Position numbers and translations under genes: made by a program | Notes under the pieces: generated by a model | Seen by the model: only the letters and a program-made list of their open reading frames with translations | Told to the model about the DNA's origin: nothing | Databases searched by the model: none | Part shown: positions 36,961 through 48,626 of the stretch, one piece after another | Position numbering within the stretch: the first letter of the stretch is position 1 | How the letters are laid out: the number at the start of each line of letters is the position of its first letter | Source of the DNA: Rhodanobacteraceae bacterium | Lineage (GTDB): Bacteria > Pseudomonadota > Gammaproteobacteria > Xanthomonadales > Rhodanobacteraceae | NCBI GenBank assembly: GCA_003142815.1 | Contig: PLNP01000016.1 | Location: 1-48,626 of the forward strand | Direction of reading: 5' to 3' | Length of the DNA: 48,626 nt

Positions 36961-39825
36961 ATTCTCACCCGCTCCATCGACGTTCTCGATGCAGCGCCCG
37001 CAGATTTCCGGGTGTTCGGCATGCGTGCCAACGTCGACGCGGTAGTGCCAGCAGCGGATGCATTTGTGCGCTTCGCTCGGTTTCGCCGCAACCCAGACTT
37101 CGGCGCCTTCGATCTCGGCGCGCTCGGCCGTTGCGGGTTTCTGCGCAAGATCGACGAACGCCAGTTCCGAGGTGATGAAGAAGAATCGGAGTTCCTCCGC
37201 AATGTTCGCATAACGCGCGCGGAAGTCCGCGTCTGCATAAAGTGTCACGTCGGCTTGCAACGAAGCGCCGATGGTGCCGGCGTTGCGCATGCCTTCGAGC
37301 AGGTGCGACGCAGCCGCGCGGATCGCAAGCAGATCAGCCCAGAATTTGCGCTGCTGCGGCGAGCCCTGTGTCGCGACGAGCCCGTCGTACCAGGTCTCGA
37401 ACAGCACCGATTCACCGCGCTTGCCAGGCATGTGCTGCCAGATTTCCTCGGCGGTGAACGAGAGGATCGGCGCGAGCCAACGCATCATCGCCTCTGCGAT
37501 GCGGTACATCGCGCTCTGCGCCGAGCGCCGGCCGAGGCCGTCGGCCTGCATCGTGTAGAGGCGGTCCTTGGTGATGTCGAGATACAACGCGCCCAACTCG
37601 TTGGTGCAGAAATTCTGCACGCGCTGCACGACCTCCGGAAAGTCGTGACGTGCATAGGCGGCGACCACAGCCTGCTGCACGTCATACCCCTGCTGTATCG
37701 CCCACTGGTCGAGCAACAGGCATTGGTCGATCGGCAGCAGATGCGTCGCCGGATCGAAGCCATCGAGGTTGCCGAGCAGGAAACGCGCGGTGTTGCGCAT
37801 GCGCCGATACGCATCGGCGACGCGCTTCAGGATTTCGCCCGACAGCGCCATTTCGTTGCGATAGTCGGCTGACGCGATCCACAGACGCAGGATGTCCGCG
37901 CCGTAGTTCTTAATCACGTCCTGCGGCTCGATGCCGTTGCCGAGCGATTTGGACATCTTGCGACCCTGCGCGTCGACAGTGAAACCGTGCGTCAGCACTT
38001 CGTCGTAAGGCGCGCGTCCGTGCATCGCGATCGAGGTCAGCAGCGACGACTGGAACCAGCCGCGGTGCTGATCCGAGCCTTCCAGATACATCACCTTGTC
38101 GCCCGGATTGCGCTTCAGGTTCGCGCGTTGGTCGAGCACGCAGAAGTGCGTTACGCCGGAATCGAACCAGACGTCGAGAATGTCGGTGACTTTTTCGTAG
38201 TGGTCGGCATCGGCGCCGAGGAGTTCGGCCGCATCGAGTGCGTACCACGCATCGACGCCGTCCTTCTCGACGCGCCGGGCGACTTCTTCCAACAGTTGGA
38301 CGCTGCGCGGATGCGGTGTCTGGCTCGCCTTGTCGACAAACAACGCGATCGGCACGCCCCAGGTGCGCTGGCGCGAGATGCACCAGTCCGGCCGGCCCGC
38401 GACCATGCCGGCGATGCGTTCCTCACCCCAGCCGGGATACCAGGTCACGTCGTTGTGGACCGATTTCAGCGCCGCTTTGCGCAGACCACCCATGTCCATG
38501 CCGATGAACCATTGCGGCGTGGTCCGGAATGCGACCGGCGTCCGGTGTCGCCAGCAATGCGGATAGCTGTGTGTGATCTTCGCTTGCGCGAGCAGCACGC
38601 CGCGCTCATCGAGCAACGCGATGATGGTGTCATTGGCCTTCCAGATGAACTGCCCCGCAAAGATCGGCGTGCCCGGCAGATACACGCCGTTGCCGCCGAC
38701 CGGGTTCAATTCGGACGCGGGATACTTTTCCACCAATCCATATTTCTGGCCAACCGAGAAGTCCTCGATGCCATGGCCCGGCGCAGTATGCACGGCGCCG
38801 GTGCCATCCTCGGCGGAAACGTGGTCACCGAGGATGATCGGGATGTCGCGGTCGTAGAACGGATGGCGCAGCTTCACATTCTCCAGCTCTGCTCCGCAAA
38901 TCGACTTTACAAACGTGATCGCCGCGCCGTGATCGTCAGCCGATCCAAACCTCGCCGCACATTGATTTCTCAAAGTCGTTGCAACAACGAGCAACACATT
39001 GTGCTCATCGCGCTTCGGCCCGGCAATCAGGCTGTAGTCAAGCTCCGGCCCGAGCGTCACCGCAACGCTCGCCGGCAGTGTCCACGGCGTCGTCGTCCAG
39101 ATCGGCACCGCGACGATATCGTCGTCGCCGACCGCTACGCCAAATTTCGCCGCAAGCGCTTTCGGATCGATCGCGTCGTAGGCTACATCGACGGCCGGCG
39201 AGACCTTGTCCGCGTATTCGATCTCGGCCTCGGCCAGCGCCGAGCCGCAGTCGAAACACCAGTGCACCGGCTTGAAGCCGCGCATGACGTGGCCATTCGC
39301 ATAGATCCTGGCGAGCGCGCGGAGCATGTCCGCCTCGTAGCGGAAATCCATTGTGCGATAGGGATTTCCCCAATCGCCGAGCACGCCAAGGCGTTTGAAA
39401 TCCGCGCGCTGCACGTCGATCTGTTTCGCCGCGTAGTCGCGGCAATGCTGGCGAAATGTCGCGGCATCGACTTTCTGGCCGACCTTGCCAACTTTCTTCT
39501 CGACCGCGATCTCGATCGGCAGGCCGTGGCAATCCCAGCCCGGCACGTACGGCGAGCGGAAGCCGGCGAGCAGCTTCGACTTCACCACGACGTCCTTCAA
39601 AATCTTGTTGACCGCGTGGCCCAGATGGATCGTGCCGTTCGCGTACGGCGGCCCGTCATGCAGGATAAATGCATGCGCACGATCGGCCGTGTGCCACTGG
39701 ATCGCGCCGTAGCGGTCCGATCTTTCCCACTCGGCCAGCATGCCGGGCTCACGTTTGGCGAGGTCCGCCTTCATCGCGAAGTCGGTCTTGGGCAGGTTGA
39801 TCGTGTCTTTGTAATCCTTGCTCAC
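36946..39825 (-). CDS. ileS: Isoleucine-tRNA ligase
   Basis: IleRS charges tRNA-Ile and edits valine. The 959-residue protein has the HIGH-type motif [14 protein letters not shown], the CP1 editing domain ([13 protein letters not shown]), KMSKS as [12 protein letters not shown], and a C-terminal zinc motif (CIRCW...CGRC). It starts [16 protein letters not shown]. ribF ends 57 bases upstream, so ribF-ileS is one unit. The final residues ENRQWF and stop lie inside a dispersed repeat. Confidence 0.98.
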   Translation of the reverse strand: MSKDYKDTINLPKTDFAMKADLAKREPGMLAEWERSDRYGAIQWHTADRAHAFILHDGPPYANGTIHLGHAVNKILKDVVVKSKLLAGFRSPYVPGWDCHGLPIEIAVEKKVGKVGQKVDAATFRQHCRDYAAKQIDVQRADFKRLGVLGDWGNPYRTMDFRYEADMLRALARIYANGHVMRGFKPVHWCFDCGSALAEAEIEYADKVSPAVDVAYDAIDPKALAAKFGVAVGDDDIVAVPIWTTTPWTLPASVAVTLGPELDYSLIAGPKRDEHNVLLVVATTLRNQCAARFGSADDHGAAITFVKSICGAELENVKLRHPFYDRDIPIILGDHVSAEDGTGAVHTAPGHGIEDFSVGQKYGLVEKYPASELNPVGGNGVYLPGTPIFAGQFIWKANDTIIALLDERGVLLAQAKITHSYPHCWRHRTPVAFRTTPQWFIGMDMGGLRKAALKSVHNDVTWYPGWGEERIAGMVAGRPDWCISRQRTWGVPIALFVDKASQTPHPRSVQLLEEVARRVEKDGVDAWYALDAAELLGADADHYEKVTDILDVWFDSGVTHFCVLDQRANLKRNPGDKVMYLEGSDQHRGWFQSSLLTSIAMHGRAPYDEVLTHGFTVDAQGRKMSKSLGNGIEPQDVIKNYGADILRLWIASADYRNEMALSGEILKRVADAYRRMRNTARFLLGNLDGFDPATHLLPIDQCLLLDQWAIQQGYDVQQAVVAAYARHDFPEVVQRVQNFCTNELGALYLDITKDRLYTMQADGLGRRSAQSAMYRIAEAMMRWLAPILSFTAEEIWQHMPGKRGESVLFETWYDGLVATQGSPQQRKFWADLLAIRAAASHLLEGMRNAGTIGASLQADVTLYADADFRARYANIAEELRFFFITSELAFVDLAQKPATAERAEIEGAEVWVAAKPSEAHKCIRCWHYRVDVGTHAEHPEICGRCIENVDGAGENRQWF

Positions 39826-39882
39826 GCGACGACTCCAACGTTTGCAGACTGGTCAGGCTAAACACCATTCATGAAAAAAACG

Positions 39883-40842
39883 TCATATTGTGTATTCTGA
39901 AAAATTTATGTTGCGCATTCCGAGAATTGCTCTGGCTTGCATCGCATCGCGATCGATCTGCCGCACCATCGCGTCGAGGTCGTCGAATTTTTCCTCGTCG
40001 CGCAACTTTTGCACGAATTCCACGTCGATGCGGCGGCCATAGAGATCGCCATCGAAATCGAACAGATGCGCTTCGAGCAGCGGTTCAGTGCCGTGCACGG
40101 TCGGCCGCACGCCGAGGCTGGCGACGCCGGGCAACGGTAGCGCATCGATGCCGTGGACGCGCACCGCGAAGATGCCGCCGATCGGCGACGTGCGCCGGCC
40201 GAGACGGACGTTCGCGGTTGGATAGCCGAGCTTGCGCCCGAGCTGCTGGCCGCGCACGACATGGCCTCCGATCGCGAAGCGCCGCCCGAGCAGGCGCGCG
40301 GCCGCATCGAATTCCCCCGCCGCGAGATGCGTGCGGATCGCGCTGCTGCTGACGCGCTCGCCGCCGACCTCGACATCCGGCATCAACGAAACGGAAAAGC
40401 CATGGCGCTCGCCACAGGCCCGCAGCAGCGCGACATCGCCGCGCCGCGCATGGCCGAAACGGAAGTCCGCGCCAACCCAGATTTCGCGTGCGCCGGCACG
40501 CTGCACCAGCACATCCTCGATGAACGCTTCGGCAGACATCGCGACCAATGCCGCATCGAAACGCAACAACAACAGACGCGAGATGCCGCCGGCGGCGAGA
40601 GTTTCAATCTTCTCGCGCGCGCTGGCGAGCCGCGGTACCGACGCACCGCGCGCGAAGAATTCGCGCGGAATCGGCTCGAAGCTGATCGCGAGCGGCATCA
40701 GTCCACACTCGATTGCGCGCTCGCGCACGCGCGCAAGCAGCGCGCGATGGCCCAAGTGCACGCCATCGAACGCTCCTACACACAACACGCTGCCGCGCGG
40801 AGCCAGGCTCGGCCCCGCGGCATCCCGGAAAAGCAGGCTCAT
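39883..40842 (-). CDS. ribF: Bifunctional riboflavin kinase/FAD synthetase
   Basis: RibF makes FMN from riboflavin and then FAD. The 319-residue product has an N-terminal nucleotidyltransferase domain (VGAFDGVHLGHRALL; SSSAIRTHLAAG) and a C-terminal flavokinase domain (GRKLGYPTANVRL; VEFVQKLRDEEKF). I use the ATG at 40842 (MSLLFRDAAG); the longer frame begins in repeat sequence. It precedes ileS in the common gammaproteobacterial order. Confidence 0.96.
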   Translation of the reverse strand: MSLLFRDAAGPSLAPRGSVLCVGAFDGVHLGHRALLARVRERAIECGLMPLAISFEPIPREFFARGASVPRLASAREKIETLAAGGISRLLLLRFDAALVAMSAEAFIEDVLVQRAGAREIWVGADFRFGHARRGDVALLRACGERHGFSVSLMPDVEVGGERVSSSAIRTHLAAGEFDAAARLLGRRFAIGGHVVRGQQLGRKLGYPTANVRLGRRTSPIGGIFAVRVHGIDALPLPGVASLGVRPTVHGTEPLLEAHLFDFDGDLYGRRIDVEFVQKLRDEEKFDDLDAMVRQIDRDAMQARAILGMRNINFSEYTI

Positions 40843-40879
40843 CGCCAAAGTATAGCCGCTGCGCCGCACCATGCGCGGC

Positions 40880-40990
40880 GTGCCAGCCCCGCTTTTGTAG
40901 TAGCGCTGCAAGCGCGACCGGCGTGGCGACACGAAGACCTGTCGCGGCTGCGCCGCTTGCACCCTCTTTAGGTGCTCCTACAGGAGGGGC
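40880..40990. repeat. Dispersed GTAGGAGCG-type repeat between murJ and ribF
   Basis: TTTTGTAGTAGCGCTGCAAGCGCGACC (40893-40919) and CTGTCGCGGCTGCGCCGCTTGCAC with TGCTCCTACAGGAG form imperfect inverted units of the same family as at 36356 and 45390. Confidence 0.6.
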
Positions 40991-40998
40991 TTCGTCGC

Positions 40999-42606
40999 TC
41001 AATGCGCGCGCAGATCGCGCAGACGAAAGCCGCAGGCGAACAGCGCGGCGACGAACGTCGCACCACCGGCCACCACGAGAACTCCAAGCCGGATCACGCG
41101 CGTGCTTCCGGGCCATGCGCTCCAGTCGTGCCAGAACCACAGGCCGAGCAGGAGTACGCCGACCATCGCAATGCAGGCGACGCCGAGGCGAGCCAGGTGC
41201 GCGGGCCAGCCGGGCTGACCGACGTAGATGCCATCGCGGCGCAACGCGAGCCAGAGCTGGACGAGATTGAGATAACTCGCGAGCGCACTGGCCAGCGCGA
41301 GGCCCATATGCAGGCCGGGCACGCGCGCGATCGCAGCAAGCCAACCGCCCGCGAGGTCCTCGGGACGATGCCAGAAATAGAACAACGCGGCGACGAAGAT
41401 CACGTTCATCACCATGTTCGCGATCATCGCAACGACTCCGGCGCGAACCGGTGTCTTCGTATCTTGTCGCGCGTAGAACGCGGGTGCGACGACCTTGACC
41501 AGCGCGAACGCGGGCAGACCGAACGCCAGCGCGGACAGCGACAGCGCGGCCATCTGGACATCGTGTGGCGTGAACCTGCCGTGCTGGAACAGGGTTGCCA
41601 GCATTGGTTGGGCGAGCAGCACGAGCGCCAGCATCGCCGGCACCGAGATCAGCAGCGCGGTGCGCAGGCCCCAGTCGAGTGCCTTGGAAAACCCGTCGCG
41701 ATCGGTCGTCACATGGTGCCGCGACAGCGAGGGCAGGATAACCGTGCCGAGCGCAACGCCGAAGATGCCGAGCGGGAATTCGAGCAGGCGATCAGCCTGC
41801 GCGAGCCAGGTCTGCGAACCGGCGATCAGGAACGAAGCGATTACGGTATCGAGCAGCAGATTGACCTGCGCGACCGACGAGCCGAACAAGGTCGGAATCA
41901 TCAGGGTGAGCACGCGACGCACGCCGGGATGCCGCCAGCCCCAACGCGGCAGCGCGAGCAGATCGAGGCCGCGCAGCGCAGGCAGTTGCACGAGAAGTTG
42001 CAGGATGCCCGCGACGAGAATGGCCCAGCCGAGCGACATGATCGGCGTGCCCAGATGCGGCGCCAACCACAACGCAGCGGCGATCATGCACAGATTCATG
42101 ATCACCGGTGTCAATGCGGGCAGCATGAATTTGTGGAAACTGTTGAGCACTCCGCCCGCAAGCCCGGTCAGCGACACGAACAACAGGAACGGAAACATCA
42201 CGCGCAGCAAATCGGTGGTCAGCGCGAACTTCACTGGCTCATCGATCGAACCCGGCGCAAAGCCGCTCGTGATCCAGCCTGCGCCGAGCATGCCGAGCGC
42301 GATGACGACAAAAAGGATTCCGCCGAGCGTGCCGGACGTTCGCGCAATCAGATCCTTCAATTCCGCATGGCTGCGCGCTTCCTTGAACTCGGTCAAGACC
42401 GGCACGAATGCAACCGAAAAAGAGCCTTCGGCGAACAGTCGGCGCAGGAAATTCGGGATGCGGAACGCGACCCAGAACGCATCGGTCGTCGCATTCGCGC
42501 CGAACGCGTAGGCGATGACCATCTCGCGCACGAGTCCGAGAATGCGCGACACGAACGTGGCACCGCTGAAACTCAGCATCGAGCGGAGCAGGCTCGGGCG
42601 GCTCAT
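40999..42606 (-). CDS. murJ: Lipid II flippase MurJ
   Basis: MurJ moves lipid II across the inner membrane for peptidoglycan synthesis. The 535-residue protein has about 14 membrane helices. The N-terminal signature is SFSGATFVSRILGLVREMVI followed by AYAFGANATTDAFWVAFRIP. FRRLFAEGSF-type sequence (LRRLFAEGSFSVAFVPVL) confirms the family. The ATG at 42604-42606 (MSRPSLLRSML) is preferred; the upstream Arg/Gly-rich codons are repeat-derived. It is divergent from rpsT, a conserved arrangement. Confidence 0.97.
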   Translation of the reverse strand: MSRPSLLRSMLSFSGATFVSRILGLVREMVIAYAFGANATTDAFWVAFRIPNFLRRLFAEGSFSVAFVPVLTEFKEARSHAELKDLIARTSGTLGGILFVVIALGMLGAGWITSGFAPGSIDEPVKFALTTDLLRVMFPFLLFVSLTGLAGGVLNSFHKFMLPALTPVIMNLCMIAAALWLAPHLGTPIMSLGWAILVAGILQLLVQLPALRGLDLLALPRWGWRHPGVRRVLTLMIPTLFGSSVAQVNLLLDTVIASFLIAGSQTWLAQADRLLEFPLGIFGVALGTVILPSLSRHHVTTDRDGFSKALDWGLRTALLISVPAMLALVLLAQPMLATLFQHGRFTPHDVQMAALSLSALAFGLPAFALVKVVAPAFYARQDTKTPVRAGVVAMIANMVMNVIFVAALFYFWHRPEDLAGGWLAAIARVPGLHMGLALASALASYLNLVQLWLALRRDGIYVGQPGWPAHLARLGVACIAMVGVLLLGLWFWHDWSAWPGSTRVIRLGVLVVAGGATFVAALFACGFRLRDLRAH

Positions 42607-42882
42607 GCGCAAACCCCCCAGACCCTCTCCGCCAAGCCCGGCTTGGGGGGTGAGCCGGGGTCTTGCGCGGCACTGCCGCGCATCGGCGAACGGCCGCACA
42701 GGGATGTGCGGACCGGGCTTGCGAGCGCAGGAAGCGCGAGGAGGGTTGGGTGAGGGGGCGAGGCTACAAGGCGACGCGACGCCGCGGTTTCCGCGAGGCG
42801 GCGAGAGCAGACGCGCTTTACAAGATGCGCATGCGCCACTCCAAGGTTTCGCGTCTTGGCACCCCCCGCCCCCTCATCCCAG
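42607..42882. other. Repeat-rich spacer between murJ and rpsT
   Basis: No gene is seen. The stretch holds CCCCCC/GGGGGG-type inverted pieces (CCAAGCCCGGCTTGG, 42622-42636) and GGTTGGGTGAGGGGG. Together with the palindrome at 42883-42919 it looks like a nest of dispersed repeats between divergent genes. Confidence 0.5.
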
Positions 42883-42919
42883 CCCTCTCCCCCAACGATA
42901 AAACCGTTGGGGGAGAGGG
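42883..42919. repeat. Dispersed palindrome upstream of rpsT
   Basis: CCCTCTCCCCCAACG (42883-42897) pairs perfectly over 15 bp with CGTTGGGGGAGAGGG (42905-42919). It is the same family as 25949-25982. It ends 21 bases before the rpsT -35 box. Confidence 0.78.
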
Positions 42920-42939
42920 AGGAGAAGGAGTCTTTCGGT

Positions 42940-42968
42940 TTGACGCGGCGGCGCATCGGCGGCATAAT
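42940..42968 (+). promoter_or_regulatory. Promoter of rpsT
   Basis: TTGACG (42940-42945) and CATAAT (42963-42968) are separated by 17 bases, close to the sigma-70 consensus. Transcription would start about 32 bases before the rpsT start codon. Confidence 0.8.
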
Positions 42969-43007
42969 TTCAAGTCTTTTTCCAATACCGTTTACTGGAG
43001 TTTCCCC

Positions 43008-43271
43008 TTGGCCAACATCAAATCCGCGAAGAAGCGTGCGCGCCAGTCCGAGCAGCATCGCCAGCGCAACGCCAGCGCGCGTTCGATGGTTCGCACCGCG
43101 ATCAAGAATGTCGTCAAAGCGATCGAGTCGAACGACAAGGTGCGCGCCGAAGCGGCGTTCAAGATCGCCGAGCCGGTCATGGACCGCTACGCCGCCCGCG
43201 GCTTGATCCACAAGAACAAGGCCTCGCGCCACAAGAGCCGCCTGACCGCGCACATTCGCGCGCTGGCCTGA
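43008..43271 (+). CDS. rpsT: 30S ribosomal protein S20 (TTG start)
   Basis: S20 binds 16S rRNA early in small-subunit assembly. The 87-residue product ([20 protein letters not shown]...; [20 protein letters not shown]) matches the family from the residue after the start. The start is TTG at 43008 with CTGGAG seven bases upstream. Escherichia coli rpsT also starts with UUG and uses it in autoregulation. The gene has its own promoter and a strong terminator and is divergent from murJ. Confidence 0.97.
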   Translation: MANIKSAKKRARQSEQHRQRNASARSMVRTAIKNVVKAIESNDKVRAEAAFKIAEPVMDRYAARGLIHKNKASRHKSRLTAHIRALA

Positions 43272-43289
43272 GCGAGGTTCGGCAGTTCC

Positions 43290-43317
43290 AAAAAAGCCGG
43301 TGCAAACCGGCTTTTTT
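43290..43317 (+). terminator. Terminator of rpsT
   Basis: AAAAAAGCCGGT (43290-43301) pairs perfectly with ACCGGCTTTTTT (43306-43317) around GCAA. It can also act on the minus strand. Confidence 0.93.
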
Positions 43318-43346
43318 GTGGGCTTCGCCGTGGTGCCGGCGCTCAG

Positions 43347-43459
43347 GTAGGGTGGGACGCAGCGCCGCAGGCGCGAGTCCCACCATTCCCCCACACGCAA
43401 GTGATCGCGGTGCATCCGAACGGTGGGACTCGCCGCTACGCGGCTGCGGCCCACCCTAC
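43347..43459. repeat. Large GTAGGGTGGG inverted repeat
   Basis: GTAGGGTGGG (43347-43356) pairs with CCCACCCTAC (43450-43459). Inner arms GCGAGTCCCACC and GGTGGGACTCGC also match. The whole is a roughly 113-base palindromic unit between rpsT and obgE. The acylase palindrome at 1149 is of related type. Confidence 0.75.
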
Positions 43460-43477
43460 GGAACCGTTCGGTCTCAT

Positions 43478-44611
<1,134 letters not shown>

Positions 44612-44616
44612 TCAGA

Positions 44617-44643
44617 AACGAAAAGCCCCGCTCGAAGCGGGGC
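44617..44643 (-). terminator. Terminator of rplU-rpmA
   Basis: GCCCCGC (44625-44631) pairs with GCGGGGC (44637-44643); on the minus strand TTTTCGTTT follows. It lies 26 bases after the rpmA stop. Confidence 0.85.
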
Positions 44644-44668
44644 CCCCGTAGACGATCGATCGTCCGGA

Positions 44669-44926
44669 TCAAACCGGAACGACGTTGACCATCTTGCGTG
44701 CGTTGGCGCCCTTGACCTTGAATTCGACTTTGCCATCGACGATCGCGAAGATCGTGTGGTCGCGGCCGAGGCCGGCGCCGGTGCCCGGATGGAAACGAGT
44801 GCCGCGCTGACGAATGATGATGTTGCCGGCATTGACTGCCTGGCCGCCGTAGACCTTGACGCCGAGATACTTCGGGTTGGAGTCGCGACCGTTGCGGGTG
44901 GAGCCGCCTGCCTTCTTGTGTGCCAT
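44669..44926 (-). CDS. rpmA: 50S ribosomal protein L27
   Basis: L27 is an 85-residue large-subunit protein whose N-terminal tail reaches the peptidyl-transferase centre. It starts [20 protein letters not shown] and has [19 protein letters not shown]. It is cotranscribed with rplU (3-base gap). Confidence 0.98.
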   Translation of the reverse strand: MAHKKAGGSTRNGRDSNPKYLGVKVYGGQAVNAGNIIIRQRGTRFHPGTGAGLGRDHTIFAIVDGKVEFKVKGANARKMVNVVPV

Positions 44927-44929
44927 GAC

Positions 44930-45259
44930 CTACTCCTTCTTGCCCGACGCGCCGGTGATGCCGACGATCTCGATTTCGGTGTAATGCTGCCGGTGGCCCG
45001 TTTCCTTGCGGTGGTGCTTGCGGCGGCGGAATTTGACGATGCGGATCTTGTCTGCACGACCGTGCGACTTGACCTTGACCGTGACCAGCGCGCCCGCGAC
45101 CAGCGGTGCGCCAACGGTGACGCCCTCGCCTTCGCCGATCATCAGGACCTGGTCCAGCTTGACCTCGTCGCCGATATCGGCGACGAGTTTCTCGACGCGC
45201 AGGACCTCGCCCTGCGCCACGCGGTACTGACGACCGCCGGTGACAATCACTGCGTACAT
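44930..45259 (-). CDS. rplU: 50S ribosomal protein L21
   Basis: L21 is a large-subunit protein of 109 residues. It begins [20 protein letters not shown], and [20 protein letters not shown] near the end is the RNA-binding signature. It is the first gene of rplU-rpmA, with a recognisable promoter at 45326-45354. Confidence 0.98.
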   Translation of the reverse strand: MYAVIVTGGRQYRVAQGEVLRVEKLVADIGDEVKLDQVLMIGEGEGVTVGAPLVAGALVTVKVKSHGRADKIRIVKFRRRKHHRKETGHRQHYTEIEIVGITGASGKKE

Positions 45260-45325
45260 GGCTATGCCTCTGTAGTTATTCTGAAAAAAGCCAACTTTGC
45301 AGCACTGGGCCGAAAAGAACCGCGG

Positions 45326-45354
45326 ATTTTAGCCATATCCGCGAGGCAAGGCAA
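45326..45354 (-). promoter_or_regulatory. Predicted rplU promoter
   Basis: On the minus strand TTGCCT (45349-45354) and TAAAAT (45326-45331) are separated by 17 bases. The -10 box lies inside a CGCGGAT...ATCCGCG inverted repeat, a possible regulator site. The transcript leader would be about 60 bases. Confidence 0.6.
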
Positions 45355-45364
45355 CCGGTCGGCT

Positions 45365-45660
45365 GTATCCCGTTCGCTCGGAGGGCCACAGCGGTCACGC
45401 TTGCAGCGCTTCTACAGAAGCCTTGCAGCGCTTCTACAGAAGCACTGTGCGTGCGTTTGTAGGAGCACCGGGAAAAGGTGCACGCGGCGCAGCCCCGCGA
45501 CCCCGGAGAGGCCATCGAGGTCGCGCTTGCAGCGCTCCTACAAAAGCACGCGCTCCTTGAGCGGCGCAGCCGAGACCCGTCCATCCCTGCCGGGTCGCAG
45601 TGCGGTCGCGGTGGCAGCGCTCCCGCACAACGCGGCAACGTCGCGAACGCTGAGAAGGAG
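45365..45660. repeat. Cluster of dispersed repeats upstream of uvrA
   Basis: Several GCGCTTGCAGCGCTCCTACA-like units lie here in both orientations. One 22-base unit (CTTGCAGCGCTTCTACAGAA plus GC) is duplicated in tandem at 45400-45421 and 45422-45443. No gene is seen. Spacing and structure do not fit a CRISPR array. Confidence 0.75.
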
Positions 45661-45700
45661 GCGGTTGTTATAGTGGTGGTTTCACCCCATCTGTGGCGGC

Positions 45701-48626
<2,926 letters not shown>

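Noticed and set aside
37987-39861. 624-codon plus-strand open frame
   Set aside because: Antisense to ileS, whose motifs are complete.
40972-42753. 593-codon plus-strand open frame rich in Arg, Gln and His
   Set aside because: Antisense to murJ; charged low-complexity composition typical of shadow frames.
45390-45560. Possible CRISPR array
   Set aside because: Repeats are palindromic, unequal and in both orientations, with no regular unique spacers and no cas genes.

Overview
The window looks like chromosomal DNA of a high-G+C gammaproteobacterium of the order Lysobacterales (Xanthomonadales), most likely a Rhodanobacteraceae relative such as Dokdonella or Tahibacter. That placement is inference. 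It rests on the housekeeping order (queA-tgt-yajC-secD-secF; thrS-infC-rpmI-rplT-pheS-pheT-ihfA-merR-tRNA-Pro; ribF-ileS-lspA-ispH; rplU-rpmA-obgE), on GGGATTC tandem repeats between genes, and on secreted proteins ending in a (I/V)FADGF(D/E) tail.

Region 1 (1-10.9 kb) is accessory. It holds a penicillin-acylase-family hydrolase, an unrecognised secreted protein, a secreted pentaheme cytochrome c, a 77-residue exported peptide, and a forward cluster of TPR/GT41 glycosyltransferase, MoaB-like protein and polyphosphate kinase 2. Region 2 (10.9-16.6 kb) is the minus-strand queuosine/Sec group. Region 3 (17-20.6 kb) has a class III aminotransferase, a PsiF-repeat protein, a prolyl aminopeptidase and tRNA-Pro. 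Region 4 (20.7-28.7 kb) is the minus-strand translation cluster from thrS to merR plus tRNA-Val. Its infC appears to start with ATC. Its pheS carries an extra, compositionally foreign N-terminal segment of about 90 residues, and a strong terminator hairpin sits directly before the pheS ribosome binding site.

Region 5 (28.7-31.5 kb) is a patch of mobile and decayed DNA: a RelE/HigB-HigA-type toxin-antitoxin pair, an IS3-family remnant, a truncated Kelch gene tail with the FADGF motif, and two small overlapping genes of unknown function. Those two genes lie between the intact uvrB 3' end and a degenerate second copy of it, which looks like the scar of an integration event. Region 6 (31.5-45.3 kb) holds uvrB, a GspH/FimT pseudopilin, tRNA-Asn, ispH, lspA, ileS, ribF, murJ, rpsT, obgE, rpmA and rplU. 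Two dead PF09720-type antitoxin loci lie between these genes, one beside a ParE-like toxin cut off by a palindromic repeat. Region 7 (45.7 kb to the end) is uvrA, incomplete at the window edge, with an in-frame 51+99+99-base minisatellite encoding 83 Ala/Gly-rich residues.

Dispersed palindromes are abundant between genes; one has entered the acylase reading frame and another forms the end of ileS. No CRISPR array, rRNA gene or complete prophage was seen. The best candidates for undescribed biology are the two-gene module at uvrB, the chimeric PheS, the UvrA minisatellite and the FADGF tail.
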